A DNA stretch of 64,000 nucleotides. Source: JAGVSR01 sp033765145 (GTDB taxonomy: Bacteria; Pseudomonadota; Alphaproteobacteria; Rhizobiales; Hyphomicrobiaceae). The translations under genes and the position numbers were made by a program. Below are positions 17,720 through 26,642 of the stretch, piece after piece. Below the pieces are notes generated by a model, which did no database searches, was not told the DNA's origin, and saw only the letters and a program-made list of their open reading frames with translations. Position 1 is the stretch's first letter. Each line of letters begins with the position of its first letter. The stretch lies in NCBI GenBank assembly GCA_033765145.1, contig JANRIH010000053.1, positions 123,581 to 187,580 on the forward strand, written 5' to 3'.

Positions 17720-19621
17720 ATGCTTGAAGCCTTACGCCGCGGCGCATCGGGAATTCTCGGCAAATTGCTCATGGGTCTTCTGATCCTGAGCTTCGCCGTC
17801 TGGGGCATCGCGGACGTGTTCAACGGATTCGGCCGTGGCGCACTGGCGCGCGTCGGAGACGCCGAGATCTCGGAAGGCGAATACAATCGCGTCCTCAGGA
17901 CCGACCTCGACGCGCTATCCCAGGAAATCGGGCGCCACTTCACGATCGAGGATGCCCGGCGTGAAGGCTACGACCGGCTCGTGCTTTCGAAACTCATCGG
18001 ACAATCCGCGCTGGCCGAGTACGGCCGACAGTTGAACCTCGGCCTCTCTCCGGAAAAGGTCATCGAGGACCTGAAGGCCGACCCGGACTTCCATGGTCCC
18101 GACGGGAAATTCTCGAACCCCGACTTCAAGAATCTGTTGTCGCGGCTCGACCTCTCAGAAAGCGCGTTTCTGAAACTACGGACCGCCGACGAAATCCGCC
18201 AGCAGATTTCAAGCGCGATCCTCGCCGCGACGGTCGTTCCCGACGCCGTCGTCGACATCGAGCACAAATGGAATAACGAGACCCGGACACTGTCGTTCTT
18301 CAAGATCGACGCAGCCAAGGCAGCGACGGTCCCGGAACCCGACGATGCCAAGCTTCGCGCCTATTTCGACGAGCACAAATCCGAGTTCATGACGCCCGAG
18401 TTCCGGAAATTCTCCGCGCTCGTGCTCTCGGCGGACGCTCTCAAGACCGAAGTCCAGGTGAGCGAGGACGAAATCAAGTCAGCTTACGCGGAGGACAAGG
18501 CGAGCTACGACAAGCCCGAGAAGCGGCGCATCCAGCAGATCGCCTTCAAGGACCGCGCCACCGCGGAAGCGACGCGCGACGCGATCGAAAAGGGCACCAA
18601 GAACTTCATGGATGCAGCCAAGGAACTGGGCGCCAAGGAATCGGACGTCAACCTCGGCATGCTCACGAAGAAGCAGCTGATCGACCCCGCCATCGCAGAT
18701 GCCGCGTTCTCGGTCGAGCGAGATGCACTTTCGCCCGTCATCGATGGCCGCTTCGCAACCGTCGTCGTGCGCGTCATCGAGATCGAGCCGGGCCTTGAAA
18801 GCACGCTCGACAGCGCGCGCCAGCAGGTCAAAGACAAAATCGTCGACACCAAGGTCAAACGCCTGGTCCAGGAGCGCGCAGACCTGATCGAGGAAGGCCG
18901 GAACGCCGGCAAGACCTTGAAGGAAATCGCGGACGAGTTGAAGCTCACCTATTACGACGTCCCCGCGAGCGACATCGCCAATAAGACCCCCGATGGCAAG
19001 GAGGCCCTCGCTGTCAAGGGCGCGGAAAGCGTCGTCGATGCGGTCTTCGCGGCCGAGATTGGTGCCGAAACCGAGCCCATCGACCTTGGAACCGACGGCT
19101 ACGCCTGGTTCCGCCTCGACAGCATCGAGAAGCCGGCCCAGAAGGAATTCGAGACCGTCAAGGCCGATGTCACCAAGGCGTGGAAGGACGAAGAGAGCGA
19201 GCGCCTCGTGAAGGAGGTGGCGGACAAGCTCGTCGAGCGCATCAAGGCGGGCGAGGACATCGCGAAGGTCGCCGAGGGCGTCGGCAACGCCCCTGAGATG
19301 GTCGAGGACATCCTGCGCAAAGTGAACCCTCCGGGTCTGACTGAAGATGCCGTCGAAGCAGCGTTCGCGCTGCCCGTGAACGGTGCGGCGTCCGCGCTGA
19401 CCCCGGACCGCGGCTCACGTGTCGTCATGCAGGTGAAGTCGGTAAAACCGGCGGCCGAGCCGACGAAAGCCGAGAAGGACAAGATCGTCTCGACGCTCCA
19501 GCGCGACCTGCAGAACGATGTGCTCATCGCCTACGTCACTCACCTGCAGGAGAAGCTCGGCGTCTCGATCAACGAGAGCGAGTTCAAACGTGTGACCGGC
19601 GCCGACGTCGCGGCGCAGTGA
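17720..19621 (+). CDS. ppiD: PpiD-like periplasmic peptidyl-prolyl isomerase (SurA N-terminal type)
   Basis: 633 residues. One N-terminal membrane anchor (LLMGLLILSFAVWGIADVF, about residues 18-36), a SurA-N-like helical domain and a parvulin (PpiC-type) domain around residues 240-370, followed by a long charged helical region. It acts as a periplasmic folding factor at the Sec exit site. The frame stays open for 68 codons upstream, but MLEALRRGASGILGK is the family N-terminus. It opens the run that continues into trpE, 22 bases downstream. Confidence 0.9.
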   Translation: MLEALRRGASGILGKLLMGLLILSFAVWGIADVFNGFGRGALARVGDAEISEGEYNRVLRTDLDALSQEIGRHFTIEDARREGYDRLVLSKLIGQSALAEYGRQLNLGLSPEKVIEDLKADPDFHGPDGKFSNPDFKNLLSRLDLSESAFLKLRTADEIRQQISSAILAATVVPDAVVDIEHKWNNETRTLSFFKIDAAKAATVPEPDDAKLRAYFDEHKSEFMTPEFRKFSALVLSADALKTEVQVSEDEIKSAYAEDKASYDKPEKRRIQQIAFKDRATAEATRDAIEKGTKNFMDAAKELGAKESDVNLGMLTKKQLIDPAIADAAFSVERDALSPVIDGRFATVVVRVIEIEPGLESTLDSARQQVKDKIVDTKVKRLVQERADLIEEGRNAGKTLKEIADELKLTYYDVPASDIANKTPDGKEALAVKGAESVVDAVFAAEIGAETEPIDLGTDGYAWFRLDSIEKPAQKEFETVKADVTKAWKDEESERLVKEVADKLVERIKAGEDIAKVAEGVGNAPEMVEDILRKVNPPGLTEDAVEAAFALPVNGAASALTPDRGSRVVMQVKSVKPAAEPTKAEKDKIVSTLQRDLQNDVLIAYVTHLQEKLGVSINESEFKRVTGADVAAQ

Positions 19622-19643
19622 ATGACCGGAAGCGAGACCATCC

Positions 19644-21227
19644 GTGAAGCGTGATCCCGCCAAGTCGGTCGGCCACGAAATGGCTGTGGCGAGCGACAGT
19701 TTTGAGCGGCGCTACGAAAAGGGTGAGGCACAAGTCCTCTCGACCCGCCTCGTCGCCGACCTCGAAACGCCTGTCTCGGCCTACCTGAAGCTCTGTCACA
19801 TGAAGCCGATGAGCCTCTTGCTCGAATCGGTCGAGGGCGGCGCGGCACGCGGCCGCTATTCCATCATCGCCTGCGAGCCCGATCTCGTCTGGCGTGCAGC
19901 CGGAAATCGCGCGGAAGTTCAGCGCGTGAAACCAGGCTCTTCTCCGAAAGACAAAGCAAACGCATGGACGGTCGAGGCGGGCGGAACGCTCGCTTCTCTC
20001 CGCCGTCTGCTCGCCCAGTCGCGTGTCGATCTCCCGGCTGATCTGCCGCCGATGGCGGCGGGCGTGTTCGGCTATATGGGCTACGACACGATCCGTCTCG
20101 TCGAGAACCTGCCGAACGAGAAACCCGACGATCTCGGCGTGCCCGACAGCGTCCTCATTCGCCCGACGATCGTCGTCATCTTCGATAACGTCAAAGATGA
20201 AATGACGATCGTGACGCCCGTTCGCCCAACCGACGACGAGACGGCGGACAAGGCCTTGAAGGCGGCCCAAAAGCGCTTGAAGCGCGTCGTCAAGGCGCTC
20301 GAGATGCCGGTGCCCGGCGGCGCCAACGAGCCCCCCTCGAAGGCGAAAGACCGCGAGCCCGTCTCGAACACCACGGAAGCGCAGTTCAAGGACATGGTCG
20401 CCAAGGCCAAGGACTACATCCGCGCCGGTGACATCTTCCAGGTCGTCCTGTCCCAGAGGTTTTCACGACCGTTCCCGCTGTCATCGTTCGCGCTCTACCG
20501 TTCGCTCCGGCGGATGAACCCTTCCCCGTTCCTGTTCCATCTCGATCTCGGCTCGTTCTCGCTCGTCGGGTCGAGCCCCGAAATCCTGGTCCGCGTGCGC
20601 GATGGCAAGGTCACCATCCGTCCGATCGCCGGCACGACGCGGCGCGGCACCGACGACACCGAGGATCGATCCCTCGCCGCCGCTCTCCTCGCCGATCCCA
20701 AGGAGCGCTCCGAACACTTGATGCTCCTCGACCTCGGCCGCAACGACGTTGGCCGCGTCGCCGAAGTCGGCACCGTCGAAGTGACCGATCAATTCGTCGT
20801 CGAACGCTACAGCCACGTGATGCACATCGTCTCGAACGTCGTCGGACGTCTCGCCAAGGATCGCGACAGCGTCGATGCTCTGATGGCCGGCTTCCCGGCC
20901 GGCACCGTGTCTGGAGCACCGAAAGTGCGCGCCATGGAAATTATCGACGAACTCGAACTGTCGAAGCGCGGACCGTATGCGGGTTGCGTCGGCTACTTCA
21001 CGGCAGACGGCGAAATGGATACCTGCATCGTGCTGCGCACGGCACTCGTGAAGGACGGCATGCTCTATGTCCAATCCGGCGCCGGAATTGTCTACGACAG
21101 TCTGCCCGAGAACGAGCAGCAGGAGTGCATCAATAAGGCGAAGGCCATCGTCCGCGCCGCGGAGGACGCCGTCGCCAGTGCTGGTAAGCGCCGAAAATCA
21201 ACGACCAGCGGTGGCGTGTTTGGTTGA
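19644..21227 (+). CDS. trpE: Anthranilate synthase component I
   Basis: Converts chorismate plus ammonia to anthranilate. Up to 527 residues. Motifs: YLKLCHMKPMSLLLESVE (Trp feedback site region), DIFQVVLSQRF, SSPEILVRV, IAGTTRRG, LDLGRNDVGRV, FPAGTVSGAPK and QSGAGIVYDS. The first possible start is GTG 19644; ATG 19680 is an alternative. Encoded separately from trpG, with the sixA-like gene in between. Confidence 0.95.
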   Translation: MKRDPAKSVGHEMAVASDSFERRYEKGEAQVLSTRLVADLETPVSAYLKLCHMKPMSLLLESVEGGAARGRYSIIACEPDLVWRAAGNRAEVQRVKPGSSPKDKANAWTVEAGGTLASLRRLLAQSRVDLPADLPPMAAGVFGYMGYDTIRLVENLPNEKPDDLGVPDSVLIRPTIVVIFDNVKDEMTIVTPVRPTDDETADKALKAAQKRLKRVVKALEMPVPGGANEPPSKAKDREPVSNTTEAQFKDMVAKAKDYIRAGDIFQVVLSQRFSRPFPLSSFALYRSLRRMNPSPFLFHLDLGSFSLVGSSPEILVRVRDGKVTIRPIAGTTRRGTDDTEDRSLAAALLADPKERSEHLMLLDLGRNDVGRVAEVGTVEVTDQFVVERYSHVMHIVSNVVGRLAKDRDSVDALMAGFPAGTVSGAPKVRAMEIIDELELSKRGPYAGCVGYFTADGEMDTCIVLRTALVKDGMLYVQSGAGIVYDSLPENEQQECINKAKAIVRAAEDAVASAGKRRKSTTSGGVFG

Positions 21228-21233
21228 GGGGAG

Positions 21234-21770
21234 ATGGGGCCGGTGCGCACACTCGTCCTACTGCGACACGCAAAGTCGAGCTGGGACGACGCCACGCTCG
21301 ACGACTTCGACCGACCGCTGAACGCCCGCGGACGCGCCGCCGCACCTGCGATGGGTGCGGAGATGCGGCGCCTCGCACTGAAGCCCGACTGCGTCCTTTG
21401 CTCGGGCGCCACGCGCACGCGCGAAACCCTGGCGCTCGTCATGCCCTACCTCGATCCAGAGCCCGGCAAGATCTTCTACGAGGACGATCTCTATCTCTGC
21501 CCTGCCGGCAAGCTCCTGGACCGCATTCGACGCGTGCCGGACGCCTGCGAAGTCGTCCTCCTCGTCAATCACAACCCGGCGATGCAAACGCTCGCGCTGT
21601 CGCTGATCGGCGACGGACCCGCCGACGACATTGCCGGAATCGCACGGAAGTTTCCGACGGGCGCCCTCGCCGTCGTGACATTCGAGGCGGATCGCTGGTC
21701 CGCCATCGCCGTCCGCGGCGGAAAGCTCCGCCACTACGCCACGCCACGCGGGTTGAGCGACGACGACTGA
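21234..21770 (+). CDS. SixA-type histidine phosphatase
   Basis: 178 residues of the phosphohistidine/phosphoglycerate-mutase superfamily. The catalytic motif LLRHAKSSW (RHxK form, as in SixA) is at the N-terminus, SGATRTRETL carries the second Arg, and the second catalytic His is in LLVNHNPAMQTL. SixA acts on phospho-His of signalling or phosphotransferase proteins. It is six bases after trpE and 54 before trpG, so it is co-transcribed with tryptophan genes. Confidence 0.88.
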   Translation: MGPVRTLVLLRHAKSSWDDATLDDFDRPLNARGRAAAPAMGAEMRRLALKPDCVLCSGATRTRETLALVMPYLDPEPGKIFYEDDLYLCPAGKLLDRIRRVPDACEVVLLVNHNPAMQTLALSLIGDGPADDIAGIARKFPTGALAVVTFEADRWSAIAVRGGKLRHYATPRGLSDDD

Positions 21771-21824
21771 CGCATTACTTTCCGGAAAACATGCGCGGGA
21801 CGCCGCCGCGCGCGAAAGGCCGCC

Positions 21825-22442
21825 ATGCTCCTCCTCATCGATAACTACGACAGCTTCACGTACAATCTCGTCCACTTCCTGGGCGAACTCGGTGCCGAGT
21901 GCGAGGTCCATCGCAATGACAAGATTTCGACCGATGACGTGATGAAGAAGAAACCGAAGGCGATCGTCCTGTCGCCCGGTCCCTGCACGCCGAACGAGGC
22001 CGGCATCTGCCTCGATCTCATTCGGGCCGCGGGCCCCAAGATCCCGCTCCTCGGCGTCTGCCTCGGCCACCAGTCGATCGGGCAAGTCTACGGCGGCAAG
22101 GTGATCCGCGCGCCCGAACCCATGCATGGCAAGCTCTCGACGATCCACCACATGGGGAAGAGTGTTTTCCAAGGCTTGCCCGAACACTTCGAAGTGACGC
22201 GCTATCACTCCCTCATCGTCGAGCGGGCGACACTGCCCGACACGCTCGAGATCACCGCCGAAACCGAGGACGGCATCATCATGGGTCTCATGCACAAGAC
22301 CCACCCGGTCCACGGCGTGCAATTCCACCCCGAAAGCATCGCGTCGGAGCAAGGCCATGCCCTCCTCGCGAATTTCCTGTCGATCGCCGGCCTGACGCCG
22401 AAGCGCCGGCCGTCCGCGAAACCTCCTCGGCAGGCCGCCTGA
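21825..22442 (+). CDS. trpG: Anthranilate synthase component II (glutamine amidotransferase)
   Basis: Supplies ammonia to TrpE; members of this family can also serve PabB. 205 residues. LLIDNYDSFTYNLVH at the N-terminus, LSPGPCTPNEAG, nucleophile Cys in LGVCLGHQSIG, and His/Glu in VQFHPESI. The Arg/Pro/Ala tail is longer than the E. coli domain. Confidence 0.95.
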   Translation: MLLLIDNYDSFTYNLVHFLGELGAECEVHRNDKISTDDVMKKKPKAIVLSPGPCTPNEAGICLDLIRAAGPKIPLLGVCLGHQSIGQVYGGKVIRAPEPMHGKLSTIHHMGKSVFQGLPEHFEVTRYHSLIVERATLPDTLEITAETEDGIIMGLMHKTHPVHGVQFHPESIASEQGHALLANFLSIAGLTPKRRPSAKPPRQAA

Positions 22443-22468
22443 ATGGAATCGCCCGAGCACATCGCGAT

Positions 22469-23518
22469 ATGACCGAGCCCACGGCAACTAACTTCGACGT
22501 CAAGGCCCTGCTCGCTCGCCTCGCGGGCGGCGTGACGCTCGACGAGGATGAGGCCCGCGAGGCGATCGACCGGATGACGGACGGCGCGGCGTCTCTCCCT
22601 CAGATGGCTGCGTTCCTGATGGCGCTCCGCGTGCGCGGTGAGACCGTCGCCGAGATCACCGGAGCCGCGCGCCTCCTCCGCGACCGTATGATCCGAGTCT
22701 CGGCGGCAGCCGACTCCATCGACATTGTCGGCACGGGAGGCGACGGACACGAGACCTACAACATCTCAACCTGTGCGGCGTTGATCGTTGCCGGAACCGG
22801 TGTCCCGGTTGCAAAACACGGCAACCGCTCTGTTTCGTCACGTTCCGGCGCGTCCGACGTTCTGGTGGCACTCGGCGTCAGGATCGATCTCGATCCTTCC
22901 GATGTTCCGCGCATCATCGAGGACGCCGGCATCGCGTTTCTCTGGGCCCCGATGCACCATCCCGCCATGAAGGCCTGGGCTCCGGTCCGCGCCGAGTTGG
23001 GCCTCCGGACGCTTTTCAATCTCCTGGGCCCGATCTGCAATCCCGCAAGCGTCAAGCGCCAGGTTGTTGGAGTCTATGATCGCCGTTGGGTCGTGCCGAT
23101 TGCCGACACGCTTCGCGCCCTGGGGTCCGAGCGCTGCTGGGTCGTCCACGGGCACGATGGCCTCGACGAGCTTTCGACGACCGGGCCGACAACCGTTGCA
23201 TCCCTGATCGACGGAAAGATCACGTCGTTCGAGGTGACCCCCGAGGAGGCCGGGCTTAAGCGAGTGTCCCTGGCTGACCTCAAGGGCGGCGACGCAACAA
23301 CGAACGCCGCAGCACTTCGAGCCGTGCTCGACGGCGCAAGAAATGCCTATCGCGACATTGCCGTCATAAACGCCGCGGCCGCTCTCGTCGTCGCGGACAA
23401 GGCGACCGACATTGGCGAAGGCGCCCGAATGGCGGAAGCGGCGATCGACGGCGGCCACGCCCGGAACGCCCTCGACAGGCTCATCGCGGTAACGAACGCG
23501 ACGCGCGCGAAACCCTGA
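22469..23518 (+). CDS. trpD: Anthranilate phosphoribosyltransferase
   Basis: Transfers phosphoribose from PRPP to anthranilate. 349 residues with DIVGTGGDG (PRPP loop), KHGNRSVSSRSGASDVL, FLWAPMHHPAMK and NLLGPICNPA. The ATG is 27 bases after trpG. trpC, the next enzyme, is displaced 1.8 kb by three inserted genes. Confidence 0.96.
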   Translation: MTEPTATNFDVKALLARLAGGVTLDEDEAREAIDRMTDGAASLPQMAAFLMALRVRGETVAEITGAARLLRDRMIRVSAAADSIDIVGTGGDGHETYNISTCAALIVAGTGVPVAKHGNRSVSSRSGASDVLVALGVRIDLDPSDVPRIIEDAGIAFLWAPMHHPAMKAWAPVRAELGLRTLFNLLGPICNPASVKRQVVGVYDRRWVVPIADTLRALGSERCWVVHGHDGLDELSTTGPTTVASLIDGKITSFEVTPEEAGLKRVSLADLKGGDATTNAAALRAVLDGARNAYRDIAVINAAAALVVADKATDIGEGARMAEAAIDGGHARNALDRLIAVTNATRAKP

Positions 23519-23581
23519 GCTGACGAACGCTGATCCGTTACACCATAAGCGCTTGTTGGATCGAACGCGATCGGAACTAAC

Positions 23582-23611
23582 TTGTCATGCGATATGGCAA
23601 GGTCCTAAAAT
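23582..23611 (+). promoter_or_regulatory. Candidate sigma-70 promoter inside the trp run
   Basis: TTGTCA at 23582-23587 and TAAAAT at 23606-23611 are separated by 18 bases. The pair lies 40 bases before the secreted-orphan gene, in an AT-richer pocket after trpD. It would allow transcription of the inserted block independently of trpE. Prediction by eye only. Confidence 0.4.
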
Positions 23612-23650
23612 TTTGCTGCCCGCTAAACTGCAGAATCGGAACCCTCCTTC

Positions 23651-24175
23651 ATGCGAATGGTCCTGGCCGCCGTCCTCCTGCTGACTTTGGCGGGCGTTGG
23701 GGTCGTCATTCTCGATCTGGGTGGCGAGGAAACGGTGGGCCGCGACTACGCCTCGACGACCGCGCTCTGCCGTGAAGCCGCACGCCAGGCGATGATCGAG
23801 GGCGATCCAACCACATTCGAGTGTGATTGGGATGCCGTTGCAGAGGAGCGCCCGGCCATGAGCCTCAACGGCTCCTACGCTGTCGCAATGGCGGGTCTCG
23901 CAGGCCGCATGACCGTTCTCGAAAGCGAGGACGAGCCCGCCCTCGTCGCGATTTCGACGACCTCCGAAACCCACGCGCTGAGCTGTATCGCCGGGCTCGA
24001 AGCAACCCGCAGCGGGGACCGCTTGATCTCCCGGCCCTCGGAAGCGCCGGGATGCGAACTGACGATCGCGCTCGGAGACCGGCCCGGATCGGCGACCGTC
24101 AGCGCCACTAAGGCCTGTGGGCATTATTGCGGCACGAACCTCGCACTCGGCGGTGATTTCGCTCTCGAAAAGTAG
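23651..24175 (+). CDS. Secreted Cys-rich hypothetical protein
   Basis: 174 residues. The N-terminus VLAAVLLLTLAGVGVVI is a signal or anchor. The mature part contains five Cys (CREA, ECDW, LSCI, GCEL) and a C-terminal ACGHYCGTNLALGG segment, suggesting disulfides in the periplasm. I do not recognise the family. It lies between trpD and the curlin gene on the same strand, 165 bases before it. Confidence 0.65.
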   Translation: MRMVLAAVLLLTLAGVGVVILDLGGEETVGRDYASTTALCREAARQAMIEGDPTTFECDWDAVAEERPAMSLNGSYAVAMAGLAGRMTVLESEDEPALVAISTTSETHALSCIAGLEATRSGDRLISRPSEAPGCELTIALGDRPGSATVSATKACGHYCGTNLALGGDFALEK

Positions 24176-24339
24176 CCCTGACACCCCCGTCAACCGCCCG
24201 GAATTGGCCGGAACTCTCCGGCATCGGGGGATGAACGCGGGATAAACAGCGGGTTCAAAGTGGGTTCAGCCCCACTCCCTTAGAACAGCACCATGGCGAA
24301 CGGGAAAGAACCGCCGCCGCTGAAAAAAGGGAGATGACC

Positions 24340-24774
24340 ATGAAGAAGATCATAGTTGCCGCCGCTGCCCTCCTTACCGTGATGGGCACGAGCTTCACCG
24401 CCGCCAACGCCGCCGACGTGATCGTCCAGCAGTACGGCATCGCCAACGGTGTCGGCATCGGCACCAAGGGCTATAAGAACCGCGTACACACCTACCAGAA
24501 GGGCGGTTTCAACTACGTCCGCTCTTTCCAGGGTGGCTCCAAGAACGACGCCGTCGTCGGACAGCAGGGCAACTGGAACCGCGCCAGCGTCTCGCAGGGC
24601 GGCGCCAACAACATCAGCGGCGTTGCTCAGTTCGGCAACGGCAACCGCGCGACGGTGAACCAGGGCGGCACAGGCAACGCCGCGGCTGTCATCCAGCTCG
24701 GCAACGGCCGGGACGCAAAGGTGAGCCAGGCCGGCCGCAACAACTCGGCCGTAGTCATCCAGGGCGGCTGGTAA
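24340..24774 (+). CDS. Curlin-repeat protein (CsgA/CsgB-like)
   Basis: 144 residues. Signal peptide MKKIIVAAAALLTVMG with cleavage near ANA-AD. The mature part has repeating Nx(A/R)xVxQxG units, for example NDAVVGQQGNWNRASVSQGG, NGNRATVNQGG and NNSAVVIQGG, that form the cross-beta core of curli amyloid subunits. The ATG at 24340 is chosen because GGGAG lies six bases upstream. The secretion proteins (CsgG, CsgE, CsgF) are not in this window. Major or minor subunit cannot be decided. Confidence 0.85.
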   Translation: MKKIIVAAAALLTVMGTSFTAANAADVIVQQYGIANGVGIGTKGYKNRVHTYQKGGFNYVRSFQGGSKNDAVVGQQGNWNRASVSQGGANNISGVAQFGNGNRATVNQGGTGNAAAVIQLGNGRDAKVSQAGRNNSAVVIQGGW

Positions 24775-24785
24775 CGGAACCGTCT

Positions 24786-24812
24786 GGCGGGAAGGCAGAT
24801 CGCCTTCCCGCC
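24786..24812 (+). promoter_or_regulatory. Stem-loop between the curlin and CsgH-like genes
   Basis: A perfect 11 bp stem (24786-24796 with 24802-24812, arms GGCGGGAAGGC and GCCTTCCCGCC) with a 5-base loop, 11 bases after the curlin stop. No T tract follows, so it is more likely an attenuating or RNA-stabilising hairpin than a full terminator. Confidence 0.7.
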
Positions 24813-24852
24813 GGGCCAGCGAGAATGGCCGCTCAAAGAGGAGGAGCGACAC

Positions 24853-25215
24853 ATGAAATCGTTTGCGATCCTGCCCGCTCTCGCCGCCGTCGCGGCAGCC
24901 GGTGCAGTGCTGATGATGGACGGCGCCGAGGCGGGAACGAGCGGCGTCAGCTGCGAAATCCGCGCCACGAAATCGAACGCCGGTGTCGACCTCGAAGCCG
25001 TCGTGACGTCGGCCAAGGCCACCACAGGCACCTATAAGCTGATGGTCAGCCACTCTGGCGTCGGCGGCGCGTCGGACATCGAGCAGGCCGGAGACTTCAC
25101 GCTCGAAGCAGGAGAGACGGCCGTCGTCGGTGAGGCGTCCGTCGGCGGCGCGGACGTCGTCCGCGCGAAGCTGTCGGTCTCGACGGCTGCCGGTTCCGCC
25201 AACTGCCGCCTGTAA
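24853..25215 (+). CDS. csgH: CsgH-like curli assembly protein
   Basis: 120 residues. Signal peptide ends near GAEA-GT. The mature domain has two Cys, SCEIRAT near its N-terminus and NCRL at its end, around an immunoglobulin-like beta pattern with GTYKLMVSHSGVGGASDIEQ. This fits CsgH of alphaproteobacteria, a periplasmic protein that restrains premature CsgA polymerisation. Its position directly after a curlin gene supports this. Ribosome site AGAGGAGG precedes the ATG. Confidence 0.72.
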   Translation: MKSFAILPALAAVAAAGAVLMMDGAEAGTSGVSCEIRATKSNAGVDLEAVVTSAKATTGTYKLMVSHSGVGGASDIEQAGDFTLEAGETAVVGEASVGGADVVRAKLSVSTAAGSANCRL

Positions 25216-25236
25216 AAGTCCAACCTCTGAACTCGG

Positions 25237-25265
25237 CGGCCGGTCTGGGTCTTCCAGACCGGCCG
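25237..25265 (+). terminator. Strong stem-loop after the CsgH-like gene
   Basis: A perfect 12 bp stem (25237-25248 with 25254-25265, arms CGGCCGGTCTGG and CCAGACCGGCCG) with loop GTCTT, 22 bases after the stop. No T tract follows, so termination is uncertain. It may partly isolate the curli pair from trpC. Confidence 0.6.
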
Positions 25266-25345
25266 TGACGTCATGCTGCGCGTATGGGAAACCCTTCCGC
25301 GCACGGGCAGTAGCACTCGGACGCTCGAGCGGTTAAGAGTGCCGC

Positions 25346-26146
25346 ATGGCCGACATTCTCCAGAAAATCACGGCGTACAAACTCGACGAGGTCCGCGAGG
25401 CCAAGCGCCGCCGTCCCCTCCAGGTCATCGCCGAGTATGCGCGATCCGCGCCGCACGTCCGTCCCTTTGCCGCCGCACTGACGGCCGCCCATGCCGCGAA
25501 GCGACCGGCACTGATCGCCGAGATCAAGAAGGCGTCGCCCTCGAAGGGGCTCATCCGTCCGGATTTCGACCCGCCTGCTCTCGCCCGGGCATATGCGGCG
25601 GGCGGAGCAAGTTGCCTGTCGATCCTGACCGATACGCCATCGTTCCAGGGCGCGCCGGAATTCCTGATTGCGGCACGCGCAGCATGTTCGCTGCCGGTAC
25701 TGCGCAAGGACTTCATGGTCGACACCTATCAGGTCGCCGAAGCACGCGCGTGGGGTGCCGACTGCATCTTGATCATCATGGCCGAGGTCGACGATGCGCT
25801 GGCCGCCGACCTCTACGCCGCCGCTCGCGACTGGGGCATGGACGCCATCATTGAGGTGCACGACCGCGACGAGATGGAGCGAGCACTACGCCTCGATGCT
25901 CATCTGATCGGCATCAACAATCGCAATCTCAAGACGTTCGAGACGACACTCGCCACGACCGAAGCCCTGGCCCCGATGGTGCCGTCGGATCGCATCGTCA
26001 TCGGCGAGAGCGGAATCTTCACGCCTGCCGATATCGTCCGCCTGGAAAAAGTCGGCGTGCGAACATTCCTCGTGGGCGAAAGCCTCATGCGCCAGGCCGA
26101 CGTGACGGCGGCCACGAAGGCCCTGCTTGCGAGGTCAGCGGCATGA
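25346..26146 (+). CDS. trpC: Indole-3-glycerol-phosphate synthase
   Basis: TIM-barrel enzyme of tryptophan synthesis, 266 residues, not fused to TrpF. AEIKKASPSKGLIR holds a catalytic Lys, then VLRKDFMVD, IGINNRNLKTF and IGESGI. Its stop overlaps the moaC start as ATGA. Confidence 0.96.
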   Translation: MADILQKITAYKLDEVREAKRRRPLQVIAEYARSAPHVRPFAAALTAAHAAKRPALIAEIKKASPSKGLIRPDFDPPALARAYAAGGASCLSILTDTPSFQGAPEFLIAARAACSLPVLRKDFMVDTYQVAEARAWGADCILIIMAEVDDALAADLYAAARDWGMDAIIEVHDRDEMERALRLDAHLIGINNRNLKTFETTLATTEALAPMVPSDRIVIGESGIFTPADIVRLEKVGVRTFLVGESLMRQADVTAATKALLARSAA

Positions 26147-26637
26147 GCGGCCTCACGCACCTGAACGAAGATGGCGAAGCGCACATGGTCGACGTGTCCG
26201 GCAAAGCCGTCACGGCGCGGGAAGCGCGGGCGGAGGGTTTCATCAGCATGAAGCCCGAAACCCTGGCTCTCCTCAAGAGCGGGAGTGCTGCGAAGGGCGA
26301 CGTCCTCGCGACGGCCCGGATCGCGGGCATCATGGCCGCCAAACGAACGAGCGACTTGATCCCACTCTGCCACCCACTCCCGATCACGAAGGTCGCCGTC
26401 GAACTCGACCCCGTCGAAGAGCCGGCCGGCATCCGCGTCGGCGCTCTCGTGCGCGTCACGGGCCAGACCGGCGTCGAAATGGAAGCCCTGACGGCCGTCT
26501 CCGTCGCCTGCCTCACGATCTACGACATGCTGAAGGCCGCCGACAAAGGTATGACGATCGAGAACGTCCGCCTCGTCGAGAAAACAGGAGGCAAGTCCGG
26601 CCCTTGGCGGGCCGCAACCGGATCGGCCGAAGGCTGA
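26143..26637 (+). CDS. moaC: Cyclic pyranopterin monophosphate synthase
   Basis: Molybdenum cofactor biosynthesis, making cPMP. 164 residues: MVDVSGKAVTAREA, TSDLIPLCHPLPITKV and EMEALTAVSVACLTIYDMLK, then KTGGKSG at the end. Coupled to trpC by a four-base overlap and followed by moeA after five bases. Confidence 0.96.
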   Translation: MSGLTHLNEDGEAHMVDVSGKAVTAREARAEGFISMKPETLALLKSGSAAKGDVLATARIAGIMAAKRTSDLIPLCHPLPITKVAVELDPVEEPAGIRVGALVRVTGQTGVEMEALTAVSVACLTIYDMLKAADKGMTIENVRLVEKTGGKSGPWRAATGSAEG

Positions 26638-26642
26638 GAACG

